Below, piece after piece: positions 44,558 through 54,190 of a stretch of DNA of 64,000 bases. The notes beneath the pieces were generated by a model that saw nothing but the letters and a program-made list of their open reading frames with translations, ran no database searches and was not told the DNA's origin. Within the stretch, counting starts at the first letter, position 1. The number at the start of each line of letters is the position of its first letter. The position numbers and the translations under genes were made by a program. The stretch comes from CAXPZW01 sp049594615 (lineage in GTDB: Bacteria > Bacteroidota > Bacteroidia > Flavobacteriales_D > Sanyastnellaceae), in contig JBMYJR010000005.1 of NCBI GenBank assembly GCA_049594615.1, positions 1 through 64,000 on the forward strand, in the 5' to 3' direction.

Positions 44558-45453
44558 GGGGCAGGGATGGCAAAGGATTGGCCGGCCAGCAAGAGGTCCG
44601 TTTGCACCCCAGAGAGGCCAATGTTTCTGAATTGTTGTTGCGTGGAAGTTGGCGGACGCAGGACCACCACTTGGCTCTCACCGCACACTTCGGCGCGGCC
44701 ACCTCGGACCAGGAGTGCGGTGGCCTCGTCGATGCCTATCCCCCACTTTCCGGGGTGGTCAGCCAACGCGCTGAACAGGCGGTTGTAGCGGCTGCGGGCC
44801 ACAAAATGTTGGTCTACCACCGCCCAGTCGAGCATGCCCAGACCGCTGGCGTAAATGCCGTTGTCCTTCCACACCTTGTCGTAGGTAGGCTGGTATGCTT
44901 CGCTGAAGTGTTGGTCGCCGGTGATCATGATCTCACTCATCACAGCTGCACCTGCACTGGTACCGCCCACCACCGCGCCGTGACGGTACGCATGGTGAAT
45001 GGCCTCGGCAATGGGGTTGTCGCGCACCACTTCCATAAAGCGGGACTGATCGCCCCCGGTCATGTAAATGGCTGCGGCATTCTTCAGGCTGTCCAGTGCC
45101 GGTTTGTTGACCACATCGGCCAAGGTGAGGTTGAAATGAATCGGGTGGCCGCCCAAGCGTTCAAACTGCGTGGCCGCATAGGAATAGGCCGTGTCCCGTT
45201 CGCTGCTGGACATGGTCAGCACCGCGATGTACGGAGCACGGTCCGGGTCTGCAGCATCCAAAAAGCGTTGCATGAGGCTGTCTGGACGGGCTCCGCCGCC
45301 GATGATAAACAACGCACCTTGCGGGCCATTGGTGTGATTCGCAGTCGTCTGGGTTTCTGAAGTGGGAGACTCGGAAGCGTTCGGAGGTGTTGGGGCACAC
45401 CCGTGAGCCAAAAGCAGGGAACAAATCCACGCGAAAAGCAGCAAACGCATCAT
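44554..45453 (-). CDS. Lipoprotein S51 peptidase, cyanophycinase-like
   Basis: A 299-residue lipoprotein (LLLAHGC lipobox) with the S51 core: FIIGGGARPDSLMQRF, YMTGGDQSRFME, and the nucleophile Ser166 in GGTSAGAAVMSE. Closer to classic cyanophycinase than its neighbour. Secretion to the outer membrane would let it act on extracellular polymer. It is upstream of and overlaps the T9SS-type S51 gene. No cyanophycin synthetase is present in the window. Confidence 0.85.
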   Translation of the reverse strand: MMRLLLFAWICSLLLAHGCAPTPPNASESPTSETQTTANHTNGPQGALFIIGGGARPDSLMQRFLDAADPDRAPYIAVLTMSSSERDTAYSYAATQFERLGGHPIHFNLTLADVVNKPALDSLKNAAAIYMTGGDQSRFMEVVRDNPIAEAIHHAYRHGAVVGGTSAGAAVMSEIMITGDQHFSEAYQPTYDKVWKDNGIYASGLGMLDWAVVDQHFVARSRYNRLFSALADHPGKWGIGIDEATALLVRGGRAEVCGESQVVVLRPPTSTQQQFRNIGLSGVQTDLLLAGQSFAIPAP

Positions 45454-45510
45454 GCATTCAAAATTATGTAAATGCCTTGTTAAGTGGGTTTCGGAGCGAA
45501 AACGGGGTGT

Positions 45511-45518
45511 TATATTTG
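45511..45518 (+). promoter_or_regulatory. -7 promoter box of the thioredoxin-like lipoprotein gene
   Basis: TATATTTG matches TAnnTTTG exactly, 27 bases before the ATG at 45546, and supports that start over in-frame codons further upstream. Confidence 0.65.
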
Positions 45519-45545
45519 GGTTCGCTAGAACAAGACACCTTCGAT

Positions 45546-46994
45546 ATGTTGTTGAAACCGCTCTTTTACGCTGCCGCCAGCCTGCTGTTGCTGGGAAGCT
45601 GTGACGAGGCGCCTGCCGCCAAAACCACCCAACCGGCTGCCAAGCCGGCCACCCCAGTGCAAGAAACCGCTGCCGCCGCGGCGCCCAATTTTGTAAATGG
45701 CATCACCGAGGCCAACTCCGGGTCCGCCACAGGCCCCATCCACCTGCACGGCAAACTGGACCGCGCGTTGCCCGCCAAGATGGTCTACCTCTACCGCATG
45801 GAGGGCAAAGACACCTACGCCTTGGATTCGACCAACATCCAAAACAACCTGTGGGACTTTGGCACCGCCGATTACCCGGTAGGTCTCTACACGCTCGCCT
45901 TGGGCCCCAACGAAAAGAACGTGGCCACCATCGTGCTCAACCCTGTTGAGAAGGACGTGGAGCTCGGCATCCGCGGCTCACAACTGGCCAGCGGACTGTA
46001 CGCGATCAACAGCGCCGAAAACACCGCCTGGTTGGCCTACGCCAAGACCGAGATCAGCACCACCAATGGTATCCGTAGCCTGAAGCGTCAAATGGGCCAG
46101 AGCTCGCTCAAAAGCAAGTTCAAGGAGCAAATCTCCCTCAAAGAACGCGAGCTGATCGGGGCGCAACACGCTGTCATCCAAGCCAACCCCGGCACCTTCG
46201 TGGCCAAGCTGTTGACCTGGAAGCAATCGCCCTACAAAACCGACAAGTCGCGCTACTGGGACGACATCGACTGGACCGACGAGTCCATCATCCGCACCCC
46301 TGTCATTCCAGACCGCATCCAAGAATACATGCGCGCCTTTTCTGGCGGTACCGACACCGGCTTTATGAATGGCATTGATCTACTCGCCGGTAAGGCCTCA
46401 GACAACCCACAAGTGAAGCAATTCGTGCTGTTTACCTTGCTGGAAGGTTTCTACTCTTCAAAGAAAGACAACATGTGCCTTTACATCTTGGAAGACTACA
46501 TCTACGGCGACAGCTGTGGTGATACCGACCTCGATGAAGTCATGCGCAAAAAGGCACAAGGCGTGGCCAACCTACAGCTCGGCAAACAGCCCCCTGGTTT
46601 CAGCTTGGCAGGCCACGACGGCAAAAACGTGGACCTGTACCAAACCGCGCAGCAGAGCAAGTACACCTTGGTGATGTTCTGGAGCAGCTGGTGCCACAAG
46701 TGTGAGCAAGAAATCCCCGTACTAAAGAACGTATACAACTCGTACAACAGCCAAGGGTTTGAAGTAATTGGTGTTTCCCTGGATATGGACCGCAACGATT
46801 GGCTCGGCGCCATCAACGAACGCCAAATCCCCTGGGCGCAAGTCTGCGAGTTTGCGCAGTACGAAGGCCCCATTGCCAAGGACTACCGCATCAACGCCAC
46901 CCCAACCCTGTACCTGCTGGACAACAACCTCAAGATTGTGCTCAAGCCCGAGCGCATCCACGAGGTACAGGCCTTCCTGCAGCAAAACATTTAA
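45546..46994 (+). CDS. TlpA-type thioredoxin-like lipoprotein with N-terminal DUF4369-like region
   Basis: A 482-residue lipoprotein (LLLLGSC lipobox, Cys19). The N-terminal half resembles the DUF4369-like beta-domain seen in Bacteroidota TlpA proteins (IHLHGKLDRALPAKMVYLYR). The C-terminal thioredoxin domain has active-site Cys383-His-Lys-Cys386 (WCHKC) and cis-Pro in NATPTLYL. It should act as a periplasmic thiol reductase or redox lipoprotein. It is followed by a strong terminator. Confidence 0.88.
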   Translation: MLLKPLFYAAASLLLLGSCDEAPAAKTTQPAAKPATPVQETAAAAAPNFVNGITEANSGSATGPIHLHGKLDRALPAKMVYLYRMEGKDTYALDSTNIQNNLWDFGTADYPVGLYTLALGPNEKNVATIVLNPVEKDVELGIRGSQLASGLYAINSAENTAWLAYAKTEISTTNGIRSLKRQMGQSSLKSKFKEQISLKERELIGAQHAVIQANPGTFVAKLLTWKQSPYKTDKSRYWDDIDWTDESIIRTPVIPDRIQEYMRAFSGGTDTGFMNGIDLLAGKASDNPQVKQFVLFTLLEGFYSSKKDNMCLYILEDYIYGDSCGDTDLDEVMRKKAQGVANLQLGKQPPGFSLAGHDGKNVDLYQTAQQSKYTLVMFWSSWCHKCEQEIPVLKNVYNSYNSQGFEVIGVSLDMDRNDWLGAINERQIPWAQVCEFAQYEGPIAKDYRINATPTLYLLDNNLKIVLKPERIHEVQAFLQQNI

Positions 46995-47019
46995 TCCACG
47001 GTTGATTCCCGGATGTTGG

Positions 47020-47045
47020 AAAGCGCTCTTCGGAGCGCTTTTTTT
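47020..47045 (+). terminator. Terminator of the thioredoxin-like gene
   Basis: AAGCGCTC and GAGCGCTT enclose a TTCG tetraloop and are followed by a T-run. It ends only five bases before the next plus-strand start codon at 47051. Confidence 0.9.
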
Positions 47046-47050
47046 GTGGC

Positions 47051-47983
47051 ATGCGATTGCTATTCACCGCAGCTGTGGCGGTTCTCTTGGCCGCCTGTGC
47101 CACTGCTCCTAAAGGAGCAGCCACCCCACCTGTCGATGCCGCTCCTGTTGCGGTTGAACTTCAAGGCCACCGCGGGTGCCGCGGGTTGCGGCCTGAAAAC
47201 ACCTGGCCGGCGTTTCAACACGCCATGGATTTGGGAGTGACAACGTTGGAAATGGACGTGGTGCTCTCGGCAGACAGCCAACTGATCGTGAGCCACGAGC
47301 CGTGGATCAACGTAGACATTTGCGCCTGGCCGGATTCCACCACTGAAGATCCCCAGCGCTACAACATCCACACGATGACTGCTGAAGAAGTGGCCGGCTT
47401 TTCCTGCGGCACCTTCCCGTTCGAGCGATTTCCGGAACAGCGCCAAGTGGCCACCTTCAAACCCGTGTTCGGAGACGTCCTCGATTCGGTGGTGGCCTAC
47501 AGCAACCAACACCGCTTAAACCTGCCCGACATCAACGTGGAAATCAAGAGTCGCCCCGCGTGGGAACCTCACTTCCAACCCGCCCCCGAGGTGTATGTAG
47601 ACGCCTTTCTGCGCAAGCTCGATGCGGCGGCTTACCCTGGACGCGTCACCGTCCAAAGCTTTGACCCGCGCATTTTGATTGCATTGCACGACCGGCGCCC
47701 CACGCTGGAGCTGGTCTACCTCACCGAACAACCGTTGGACTCCCCCGACAAGGCCGTGGAAACCCTGGGCTTCACGCCGGCGGTCTACAGCCCGGCCTTC
47801 CAATGGGTGACCGCGCGGACACAGAGAGCCTGCGCGCGTTTAGGGATGGAGCTGGTGGTGTGGACGGTCAATGCGCCCGAAGACATGCAAAAACTGGTGG
47901 CGTTGGGCGTGGATGGCATCATTACCGATTACCCCAACCGGTTTGTGGCTTTTGCCGAAGAGAACGGGGTGACCATTCGCTGA
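47051..47983 (+). CDS. Glycerophosphodiester phosphodiesterase lipoprotein
   Basis: A 310-residue lipoprotein (LLAACA lipobox) with the GDPD fold: QGHRGCRGLRPENTWPAF, TTLEMDVVLS, VSHEPWIN, and a terminal GVDGIITDYPNRF. It hydrolyses glycerophosphodiesters to glycerol 3-phosphate and an alcohol, probably in the periplasm. It starts directly behind a terminator, and its stop abuts that of ppx (TGATCA). Confidence 0.92.
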   Translation: MRLLFTAAVAVLLAACATAPKGAATPPVDAAPVAVELQGHRGCRGLRPENTWPAFQHAMDLGVTTLEMDVVLSADSQLIVSHEPWINVDICAWPDSTTEDPQRYNIHTMTAEEVAGFSCGTFPFERFPEQRQVATFKPVFGDVLDSVVAYSNQHRLNLPDINVEIKSRPAWEPHFQPAPEVYVDAFLRKLDAAAYPGRVTVQSFDPRILIALHDRRPTLELVYLTEQPLDSPDKAVETLGFTPAVYSPAFQWVTARTQRACARLGMELVVWTVNAPEDMQKLVALGVDGIITDYPNRFVAFAEENGVTIR

Positions 47984-48874
47984 TCAGCGGCGCTGGGCTT
48001 CCCACTCCTGAAACATCCGAAACACCACCCCGTCTGACAGGCCCACTTTGGGCACCGACATGTGCTGCACGCCTGCAAAACGCATAAAGTTGTGGTAGAT
48101 CTCGGCAGCCGGGATGATCACATCCGCGCGGTCAGGACGCAGTCCAAGTTTGTTGACGCGCTCGGTATAGGTGTAGCTGCTGTAGTGGGCGTGCATCTCC
48201 TCGATTTCCTCGGCAGTGATGGTTTCGCTGGGGCGCTTGCCCACCTCCTTGAAGATCTTGTTGATGTTGCCACCGGTACCCACGGCCACCAAGTCCTGGT
48301 AGTCCGAGGCGCCGAGTTCTTGGACCCAGTGGCGAGCCTTGACCCACTTCTTCTTGTTGACCTTGCCTTGCAGCATCCGCACGGTGCCAATCCCAAAGGA
48401 CTTGGAATGCACCCGCTTGCCTTTCAATATCAGGGTCACCTCCGTGGAACCACCGCCCACGTCGATGTAGAGGTAGTTGCCAAGCGGGTCGAGCTTTTGG
48501 TTGAGGAAGGTGGAAACGATCAGGTCGGCTTCTACTTCACCGGTGATGATCTCGATTTCGATGTTGGCGCACTTGAGGATGCGCTTGACCACTTCGTCCC
48601 CGTTTTCGGCCTCGCGCATGGCGGAGGTGGCCACTGCGCGGTACTGCTCCACGTCGTGTACATCCATGAGGTACCAAAAGGCCTTCATGGCGCTTTCCAA
48701 ACGCTCAGCGTTGCGCGTGCCGATGCGGGATTTGCTGAAAACGTCTGCTCCCAATCGGATCGGGATGCGGAAAAAGGCCACCTTCTCGATGGCGTAGCCG
48801 TCGCTTCCACTGCTGACCTTTTCGATCAACAGGCGTACTGCGTTGGAACCAATGTCTATCGCTGCGAGTTTCAC
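47984..48874 (-). CDS. ppx: Exopolyphosphatase, Ppx/GppA family
   Basis: A 296-residue enzyme, shorter than E. coli Ppx and matching the two-domain form. It has AAIDIGSNAVRLLI at the N-terminus, ATSAMREAENG, YLYIDVGGGSTEV and GTGGNINK. It degrades polyphosphate or guanosine pentaphosphate. It follows ppk by 64 bases, so synthesis and breakdown of polyphosphate are encoded together. Confidence 0.93.
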   Translation of the reverse strand: MKLAAIDIGSNAVRLLIEKVSSGSDGYAIEKVAFFRIPIRLGADVFSKSRIGTRNAERLESAMKAFWYLMDVHDVEQYRAVATSAMREAENGDEVVKRILKCANIEIEIITGEVEADLIVSTFLNQKLDPLGNYLYIDVGGGSTEVTLILKGKRVHSKSFGIGTVRMLQGKVNKKKWVKARHWVQELGASDYQDLVAVGTGGNINKIFKEVGKRPSETITAEEIEEMHAHYSSYTYTERVNKLGLRPDRADVIIPAAEIYHNFMRFAGVQHMSVPKVGLSDGVVFRMFQEWEAQRR

Positions 48875-48938
48875 GCTGAAAAACTAGGGATGGTGGGACG
48901 AGGTGCTGTCATCGGGCGTCTGACTTTTTTCAAGGGGA

Positions 48939-50978
48939 TCACTTCAACTTGTTCGCATACAGGTTGTACACCTCTTCTTGGCTGTTGAAGATTTGCCCGG
49001 GTTTGCCCTTGACGTAGCGGTTGCGCAGCTTCTCGTCCACGTGGCGAGCCTTGACGTTGTCCTTGAATTGGGCGTTGAGGTATTCGGTGAGTTCGGATTG
49101 CACGCGCACGTCGTAGACCGGGGCGGTGACCTCGATGCGGTGATCGATGTTGCGGGTCATCCAATCGGCCGAGCTCAGGTAGTACAGCGGGTCTCCCCCG
49201 TTGCAGAACACAAAAATGCGGCTGTGCTCCAGGTAGCGTCCTACAATGCTGATGACGGTGATGTTCTCGCTTTGTCCGGGCACGCCGGGCACCAAACTGC
49301 ACACGCCGCGCACAATCAAACGCACGCGCACACCAGCGCAACTGGCTTCGTACAACTTGCCGATCATGCCCGGGTCCACCAGGTTGTTCAGCTTGAGGGT
49401 GATCCACGCCTTTTCTCCGGCCTTGGCCGCACGGATTTCGGCGTTGATCAATGCGGTAAACTTGCGGCGAGTGCCGTAAGGCGAAACCACCAAATGGCGG
49501 AAGGTCGGACGCAGGTAATTGCTCTCAAAAAAGTCAAACACCTTCTTGACCTCGTTGGTGATGCGGCGGTCGCAGGTCAGCAGCGAAGTATCGGAGTAGA
49601 TGCGCGCGGTCTTCTCATGGAAGTTGCCCGTACCCACGTGTGCCACACGGTAGGCCGACTTCTTGTCGCGCAGCGAAATCAAAATGAGCTTGCCGTGGAC
49701 TTTGAGTCCAGATACGCCAAAAATCACCTTGATGCCGTTGTCCTGCAGCTTGTTGCTCCACTTGATGTTGTTGCGTTCATCAAAGCGCGCCTGCAGCTCA
49801 ATGACCACGGTCACCTTCTTGCCGTTCTTGGCTGCGTTGATCAAGGCGTTCATCACCGAGGAATCCTTGGCCACCCTGTACAGGTTGATACGGATGCGAC
49901 GCACCTTGGGGTCGATGGCCGCCTCGCGCAGCAAATCCACCACATGCCCAAAGGTCTGGTACGGGTAGTTGAGCAACACATCGCGCTTTTTGATCTCGCG
50001 GATGATGCTGGTTTTGCCCCTGAGGTCCGGATGCGGAACAGGCGGCTGCGGTGAAAAACAAAGCTCCTTCGAACCAAAGTCCGGGAAGCTCATGAGGTCG
50101 CGTTTGTTGTGGTAACGTCCCCCTGGAATCATCTCGCCGGCCTCCATGCCGGTTTGGATCATCAAAAAGTTCAGGAACCGTTCTGGGATGGTTTCGTCAT
50201 ACACAAAGCGTACGTACTCGCCCTTCTTGCGGCGGGCGATGCTCTTGGACATCTTCTCCACGAGCGACTTGGAGATGTCGTCGTCGATGTCCAACTCCGC
50301 GTCGCGGGTGATCTTGAGGGTGTAGGCCTCGGTCTGCACGGTGTTAAACAGGGCAAACAATCGCTTGAGGCGGAAGCGAATCACATCATCCACAAACATG
50401 ACATGGTGCTGGCCTTCCGGCGCGGGCAACTCCACAAAGCGCGGCAGCGAATCGGGAATCTCCATAAGTCCGTAGCGCACCTTGCCCGCATCGTCTTCGA
50501 GGCGAACGGCAAAGTAGATCACGCTGTCCTTCAACTGCGGAAACTTGGCCCGGCCCGAGAGCATGATGGGCACCAAACGCGGGCGCACTTGGCTGCGGAA
50601 GTATTCGGTCACAAAGACCTCTTGCTCGGGGCTCAGTTCGGTGTGGTCCAAGAGGTGGATGCCCTCGGTGGCCATGTCTGCTTCCAAGGCTTCGTACGCC
50701 TCTTCGAACTTGTCTTGTTGACGCAGGACGATGTCATGGATCTGGTCCAGGACGGTGTCCGGATCGTCCACCGGGTCGGTCTCGGGGCGCTTTTTGAGGG
50801 CGGCCACGCGACGAAGCGACGCCACACGCACCCGGAAAAACTCGTCGAGGTTGTTGGAAAAGATGCCCAAGAAACGCATGCGTTCGATGAGCGGATTCCG
50901 GTTGTCCTCGGCCTCTTGCAGCACACGTTCGTTGAACGAGAGCCAGCTGATTTCCCGGTTGATGTGGGTGAACTTCAT
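48939..50978 (-). CDS. ppk: Polyphosphate kinase 1
   Basis: A 679-residue enzyme of full length that makes polyphosphate from ATP. The autophosphorylated histidine is His428 in KVHGKLILI, where many homologues have VHAK or VHSK. HVGTGNFHEKTARIYSD and SADWMTRNIDHR are also present. It starts 13 bases after valS and precedes ppx. Confidence 0.96.
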   Translation of the reverse strand: MKFTHINREISWLSFNERVLQEAEDNRNPLIERMRFLGIFSNNLDEFFRVRVASLRRVAALKKRPETDPVDDPDTVLDQIHDIVLRQQDKFEEAYEALEADMATEGIHLLDHTELSPEQEVFVTEYFRSQVRPRLVPIMLSGRAKFPQLKDSVIYFAVRLEDDAGKVRYGLMEIPDSLPRFVELPAPEGQHHVMFVDDVIRFRLKRLFALFNTVQTEAYTLKITRDAELDIDDDISKSLVEKMSKSIARRKKGEYVRFVYDETIPERFLNFLMIQTGMEAGEMIPGGRYHNKRDLMSFPDFGSKELCFSPQPPVPHPDLRGKTSIIREIKKRDVLLNYPYQTFGHVVDLLREAAIDPKVRRIRINLYRVAKDSSVMNALINAAKNGKKVTVVIELQARFDERNNIKWSNKLQDNGIKVIFGVSGLKVHGKLILISLRDKKSAYRVAHVGTGNFHEKTARIYSDTSLLTCDRRITNEVKKVFDFFESNYLRPTFRHLVVSPYGTRRKFTALINAEIRAAKAGEKAWITLKLNNLVDPGMIGKLYEASCAGVRVRLIVRGVCSLVPGVPGQSENITVISIVGRYLEHSRIFVFCNGGDPLYYLSSADWMTRNIDHRIEVTAPVYDVRVQSELTEYLNAQFKDNVKARHVDEKLRNRYVKGKPGQIFNSQEEVYNLYANKLK

Positions 50979-50991
50979 GGGCAGGTCAACC

Positions 50992-53619
50992 TCAATTGAG
51001 CGAGGCCAGTTTTTCTTCCAGCAGTTTGATCTTCACCTCGGCGTCTTCTTGCTTTTTGCGTTCGCTGGCCACCACTTGTTCGGGTGCGTTGTTCACGAAG
51101 CGCTCGTTCGAGAGCTTCTTGCTCACCGACTGCAAAAAGCCTTTGGTGTAGTCGAGTTCCTTTTGGAGTTTGTCGCGCTCGGCGTCGAGGTCCACGTGAT
51201 CACCAAAGGGAATGAAGAATTCATTGCGGCCCACCATGAAGCTGAAGGCCTGGTCGGGCTTTGCGTCCACGCGTTCTTGGCTGGACACGTTGCCAAGTTT
51301 GGCCACCACCGCGTCGAGCATGTCTTGCCCGGCGTCGTTGACCTTCACCAATAGCTCCACGGCGTCTTTCTGAGGCAGGTTGTTGCTCTTGCGGATGTTG
51401 CGGATGCCGGCCACCACTTCCGCGGTGCGCCCGAAACGTTCCAAAAGGGCGGAGTCGCTGTGGCCCCCTTCGGGCCAGCTGGAAATGCAGAGGGCTTGCT
51501 CAGGCGTGCGCTTCTGCATGCGTTGCCAAATCTCCTCGCTGAGGAAAGGCATGAACGGGTGCAGCAAACGCAGTACCTCACCCAAGAAGCCTTCGGTGGC
51601 CTCCAAGGTTTTGCGGTCAATGGGCGAACCGTAGGCGGGCTTAACCAACTCGAGGTACCACGAGCAGAAGTCGTCCCAAATCAGTTTGTAGGTGCTCATC
51701 AGCGCCTCGCTCAATCGGAAGCGGTCAAAGCTGTGGTCGATTTCGGCCAACACGCCGTTGAGTCGCGCTTCAAACCATTGGATGGCGGTTGCGGCAGCTT
51801 CGGGCTGTGGGGCGTCGTCGCTGACTTCCCAGCCGCGTACCAGGCGGAAGGCGTTCCAAATCTTGTTGGAGAAGTTGCGGCCCTGCTCGCACAGTTTCGG
51901 GTCGAAGGGCAGGTCGTTGCCGGCCGGTGCGGTCAACAGCAAACCGGCGCGCACGCCGTCTGCGCCGTACTCGGCAATGAGCTCCAACGGATCGGGGCTG
52001 TTGCCGAGCGACTTGCTCATTTTACGGCCTTGCTTGTCGCGCACGATGCCGGTGAAATACACGTTGGAGAAGCATTTCTCATCGCGGTAGTACTTGCCGG
52101 CCATAATCATGCGGGCCACCCAAAAGAAAATGATGTCCGGTCCGGTCACCAAATCTGAAGTCGGGTAGTAGTAGTCCACCTCTTCGGGCTTGTAGAGGCC
52201 ATCAAACACGCTGATGGGCCACAGCCATGAGCTGAACCAGGTGTCCATGACGTCCTCGTCTTGCTTGAGGTCAGCCAGGGTCAGGTTGCCATTGCCGGTG
52301 ATTTCACGTGCCTTGTCGAGTGCGGCATTTTCGTCTGTAGCCACCACAAATTGGCCTTCCTCCTCGCCGTAGTACCAGGCGGGGATGCGGTGGCCCCACC
52401 AGAGTTGGCGGCTGATGCACCAGTCCTTGATGCCAGTCATCCAGTGGCGGTAGGTATTGACGAATTTCTCGGGGTGAAATTGGATGTCGCCTCCTTCCAC
52501 CAAGTCGAGCGCCGGCTTGGCCAACGAGCCCATACTCACCCACCATTGTTGCGAGAGGCGCGGTTCGATCACCGCATCGGTGCGCTCGCTGAAGCCCACC
52601 TTGTTGGTGTGGTCTTCGGTTTTGATCAAGTGGCCTGAAGCGTCGAGGTCGGCAGCAATTTTCTTGCGGACCTCAAAACGGTCTTCGCCGATGTAGAAGC
52701 CGGCTTCCTCGCTGAGGGTACCGTCGGCGTTGAGGATGTCGATGACTTCCAGGTCGTGCTTCACGCCCAGGTCCCAGTCGTTGACGTCGTGGGCCGGAGT
52801 CACCTTCAAACATCCAGTACCAAACTCACGGTCCACGTAATCGTCCAGGATGATGGGCACTTCACGCTCGGCCATGGGCACGATGGCGCGCTTGCCATGT
52901 AGGTGGGTGTAGCGCTCGTCTTCGGGGTGGATGCAGATCGCCGAATCGCCCAAGATGGTCTCGGGACGGGTGGTGGCGATGGTCAGCCACTCGTCTTTGG
53001 TCCCGGCCACACGGTAACGCACATGGTACAGTTTGCCGTTGACCTCCTTGTGGATCACCTCTTCGTCCGAGAGGGCGGTTTTGGCCGCAGGGTCCCAGTT
53101 GATCATGCGCTTGCCGCGGTAGATCAAGCCGTCTTCATACAGCTTTACAAAGGTGTCGATCACCGAGCGGTAGTACTCGGGATCCATGGTGAAGCGGGTG
53201 CGGTCCCAATCGCAGCTCGCACCGAGTTTCTTGAGTTGCTCGAGGATGATACCGCCGAATTCGTCTTTCCAGGCGTAGGCGTGGCTCAGGAACTCATCGC
53301 GGCTCAGATCGGATTTCTTGATGCCCTTTTCACGCAGGCGGCGGACCACTTTGGCCTCGGTGGCAATCGAGGCGTGGTCGGTGCCCGGCACCCAGCACGC
53401 GTTGAATCCGCGCATGCGGGCACGGCGCACCAAAACGTCTTGGATGGTGTTGTTGAGCATGTGCCCCATGTGGAGCACGCCGGTCACGTTGGGCGGTGGA
53501 ATCACCACGGTGTACGGCGGGCGCTCGTCGGGTTCGGAGTGGAAGTAGCCGTTGTCCATCCAGTACTTGTACCAGTGGTCCTCGGTTTCGGCGGGGTTGT
53601 ATTTGCTGGGAATTTCCAT
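50992..53619 (-). CDS. valS: Valyl-tRNA synthetase
   Basis: An 875-residue class I synthetase with the HIGH-type HMGH motif (VLHMGHMLNN) and KMSKS (GRKMSKSLGNSPDP). The editing domain, anticodon-binding domain and a C-terminal coiled coil (about residues 800-875) follow in order. It charges tRNA-Val. It begins a valS-ppk-ppx run. Confidence 0.97.
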   Translation of the reverse strand: MEIPSKYNPAETEDHWYKYWMDNGYFHSEPDERPPYTVVIPPPNVTGVLHMGHMLNNTIQDVLVRRARMRGFNACWVPGTDHASIATEAKVVRRLREKGIKKSDLSRDEFLSHAYAWKDEFGGIILEQLKKLGASCDWDRTRFTMDPEYYRSVIDTFVKLYEDGLIYRGKRMINWDPAAKTALSDEEVIHKEVNGKLYHVRYRVAGTKDEWLTIATTRPETILGDSAICIHPEDERYTHLHGKRAIVPMAEREVPIILDDYVDREFGTGCLKVTPAHDVNDWDLGVKHDLEVIDILNADGTLSEEAGFYIGEDRFEVRKKIAADLDASGHLIKTEDHTNKVGFSERTDAVIEPRLSQQWWVSMGSLAKPALDLVEGGDIQFHPEKFVNTYRHWMTGIKDWCISRQLWWGHRIPAWYYGEEEGQFVVATDENAALDKAREITGNGNLTLADLKQDEDVMDTWFSSWLWPISVFDGLYKPEEVDYYYPTSDLVTGPDIIFFWVARMIMAGKYYRDEKCFSNVYFTGIVRDKQGRKMSKSLGNSPDPLELIAEYGADGVRAGLLLTAPAGNDLPFDPKLCEQGRNFSNKIWNAFRLVRGWEVSDDAPQPEAAATAIQWFEARLNGVLAEIDHSFDRFRLSEALMSTYKLIWDDFCSWYLELVKPAYGSPIDRKTLEATEGFLGEVLRLLHPFMPFLSEEIWQRMQKRTPEQALCISSWPEGGHSDSALLERFGRTAEVVAGIRNIRKSNNLPQKDAVELLVKVNDAGQDMLDAVVAKLGNVSSQERVDAKPDQAFSFMVGRNEFFIPFGDHVDLDAERDKLQKELDYTKGFLQSVSKKLSNERFVNNAPEQVVASERKKQEDAEVKIKLLEEKLASLN

Positions 53620-53830
53620 GCGGAAATGCGGTTTCGATCAAACCGGCAAAGGTAACAAATGCATCAGGCTAGAACGGGGGTGAAAACCTGGAATTCTCGG
53701 GGTACCCAAAAAACACCTACCCCCGTTTTTGATCAGTAGTGGCGCGGGTTTCAAGTTTGTTAACAAGCAAAACCGCAGCGTTAGTCGTCCTACAAGTGTC
53801 ATCCAGACAGAACAGCAAAAACACACCGTC

Positions 53831-54190
53831 ATGAACCTCAAATCATTCTTTACCGCCGTCCTGCTCGCTGCAGGTACCCTTTCTTTAAGTGCCACCGCTC
53901 CAGCTAGCGCTGCTGCCAAAGGCACCCTTACCTCACCCGACAGCATCCGTTCCCAAGTGCTCGAGCAACTGGAAGATGCCGACATCTGCACCAAACAGTG
54001 GATGGACACCCAAGCCCGCATCCACTTCTCGGTGAACGAGCTGGGCGAAATCGAAGTGATCGACGTGGAAACCGCAGACACCAACCTCAAAAACTGCATC
54101 ATGCGCAAGCTCAACACCGCCCAATTGGCCATCCCGCGTCAAGGACAGGTACAGAGCTACAGCATCAAGGTGAACTTCCGCGTGGTGTAA
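53831..54190 (+). CDS. Small secreted protein of unknown function
   Basis: A 119-residue exported protein (signal peptide MNLKSFFTAVLLAAGTLSLS, alanine-rich). The mature part has two cysteines and a beta-rich C-terminus (ARIHFSVNELGEIEVI, then VQSYSIKVNFRVV) that resembles the TonB C-terminal fold. That suggests a periplasmic or TonB-like domain, but only weakly. Confidence 0.65.
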   Translation: MNLKSFFTAVLLAAGTLSLSATAPASAAAKGTLTSPDSIRSQVLEQLEDADICTKQWMDTQARIHFSVNELGEIEVIDVETADTNLKNCIMRKLNTAQLAIPRQGQVQSYSIKVNFRVV

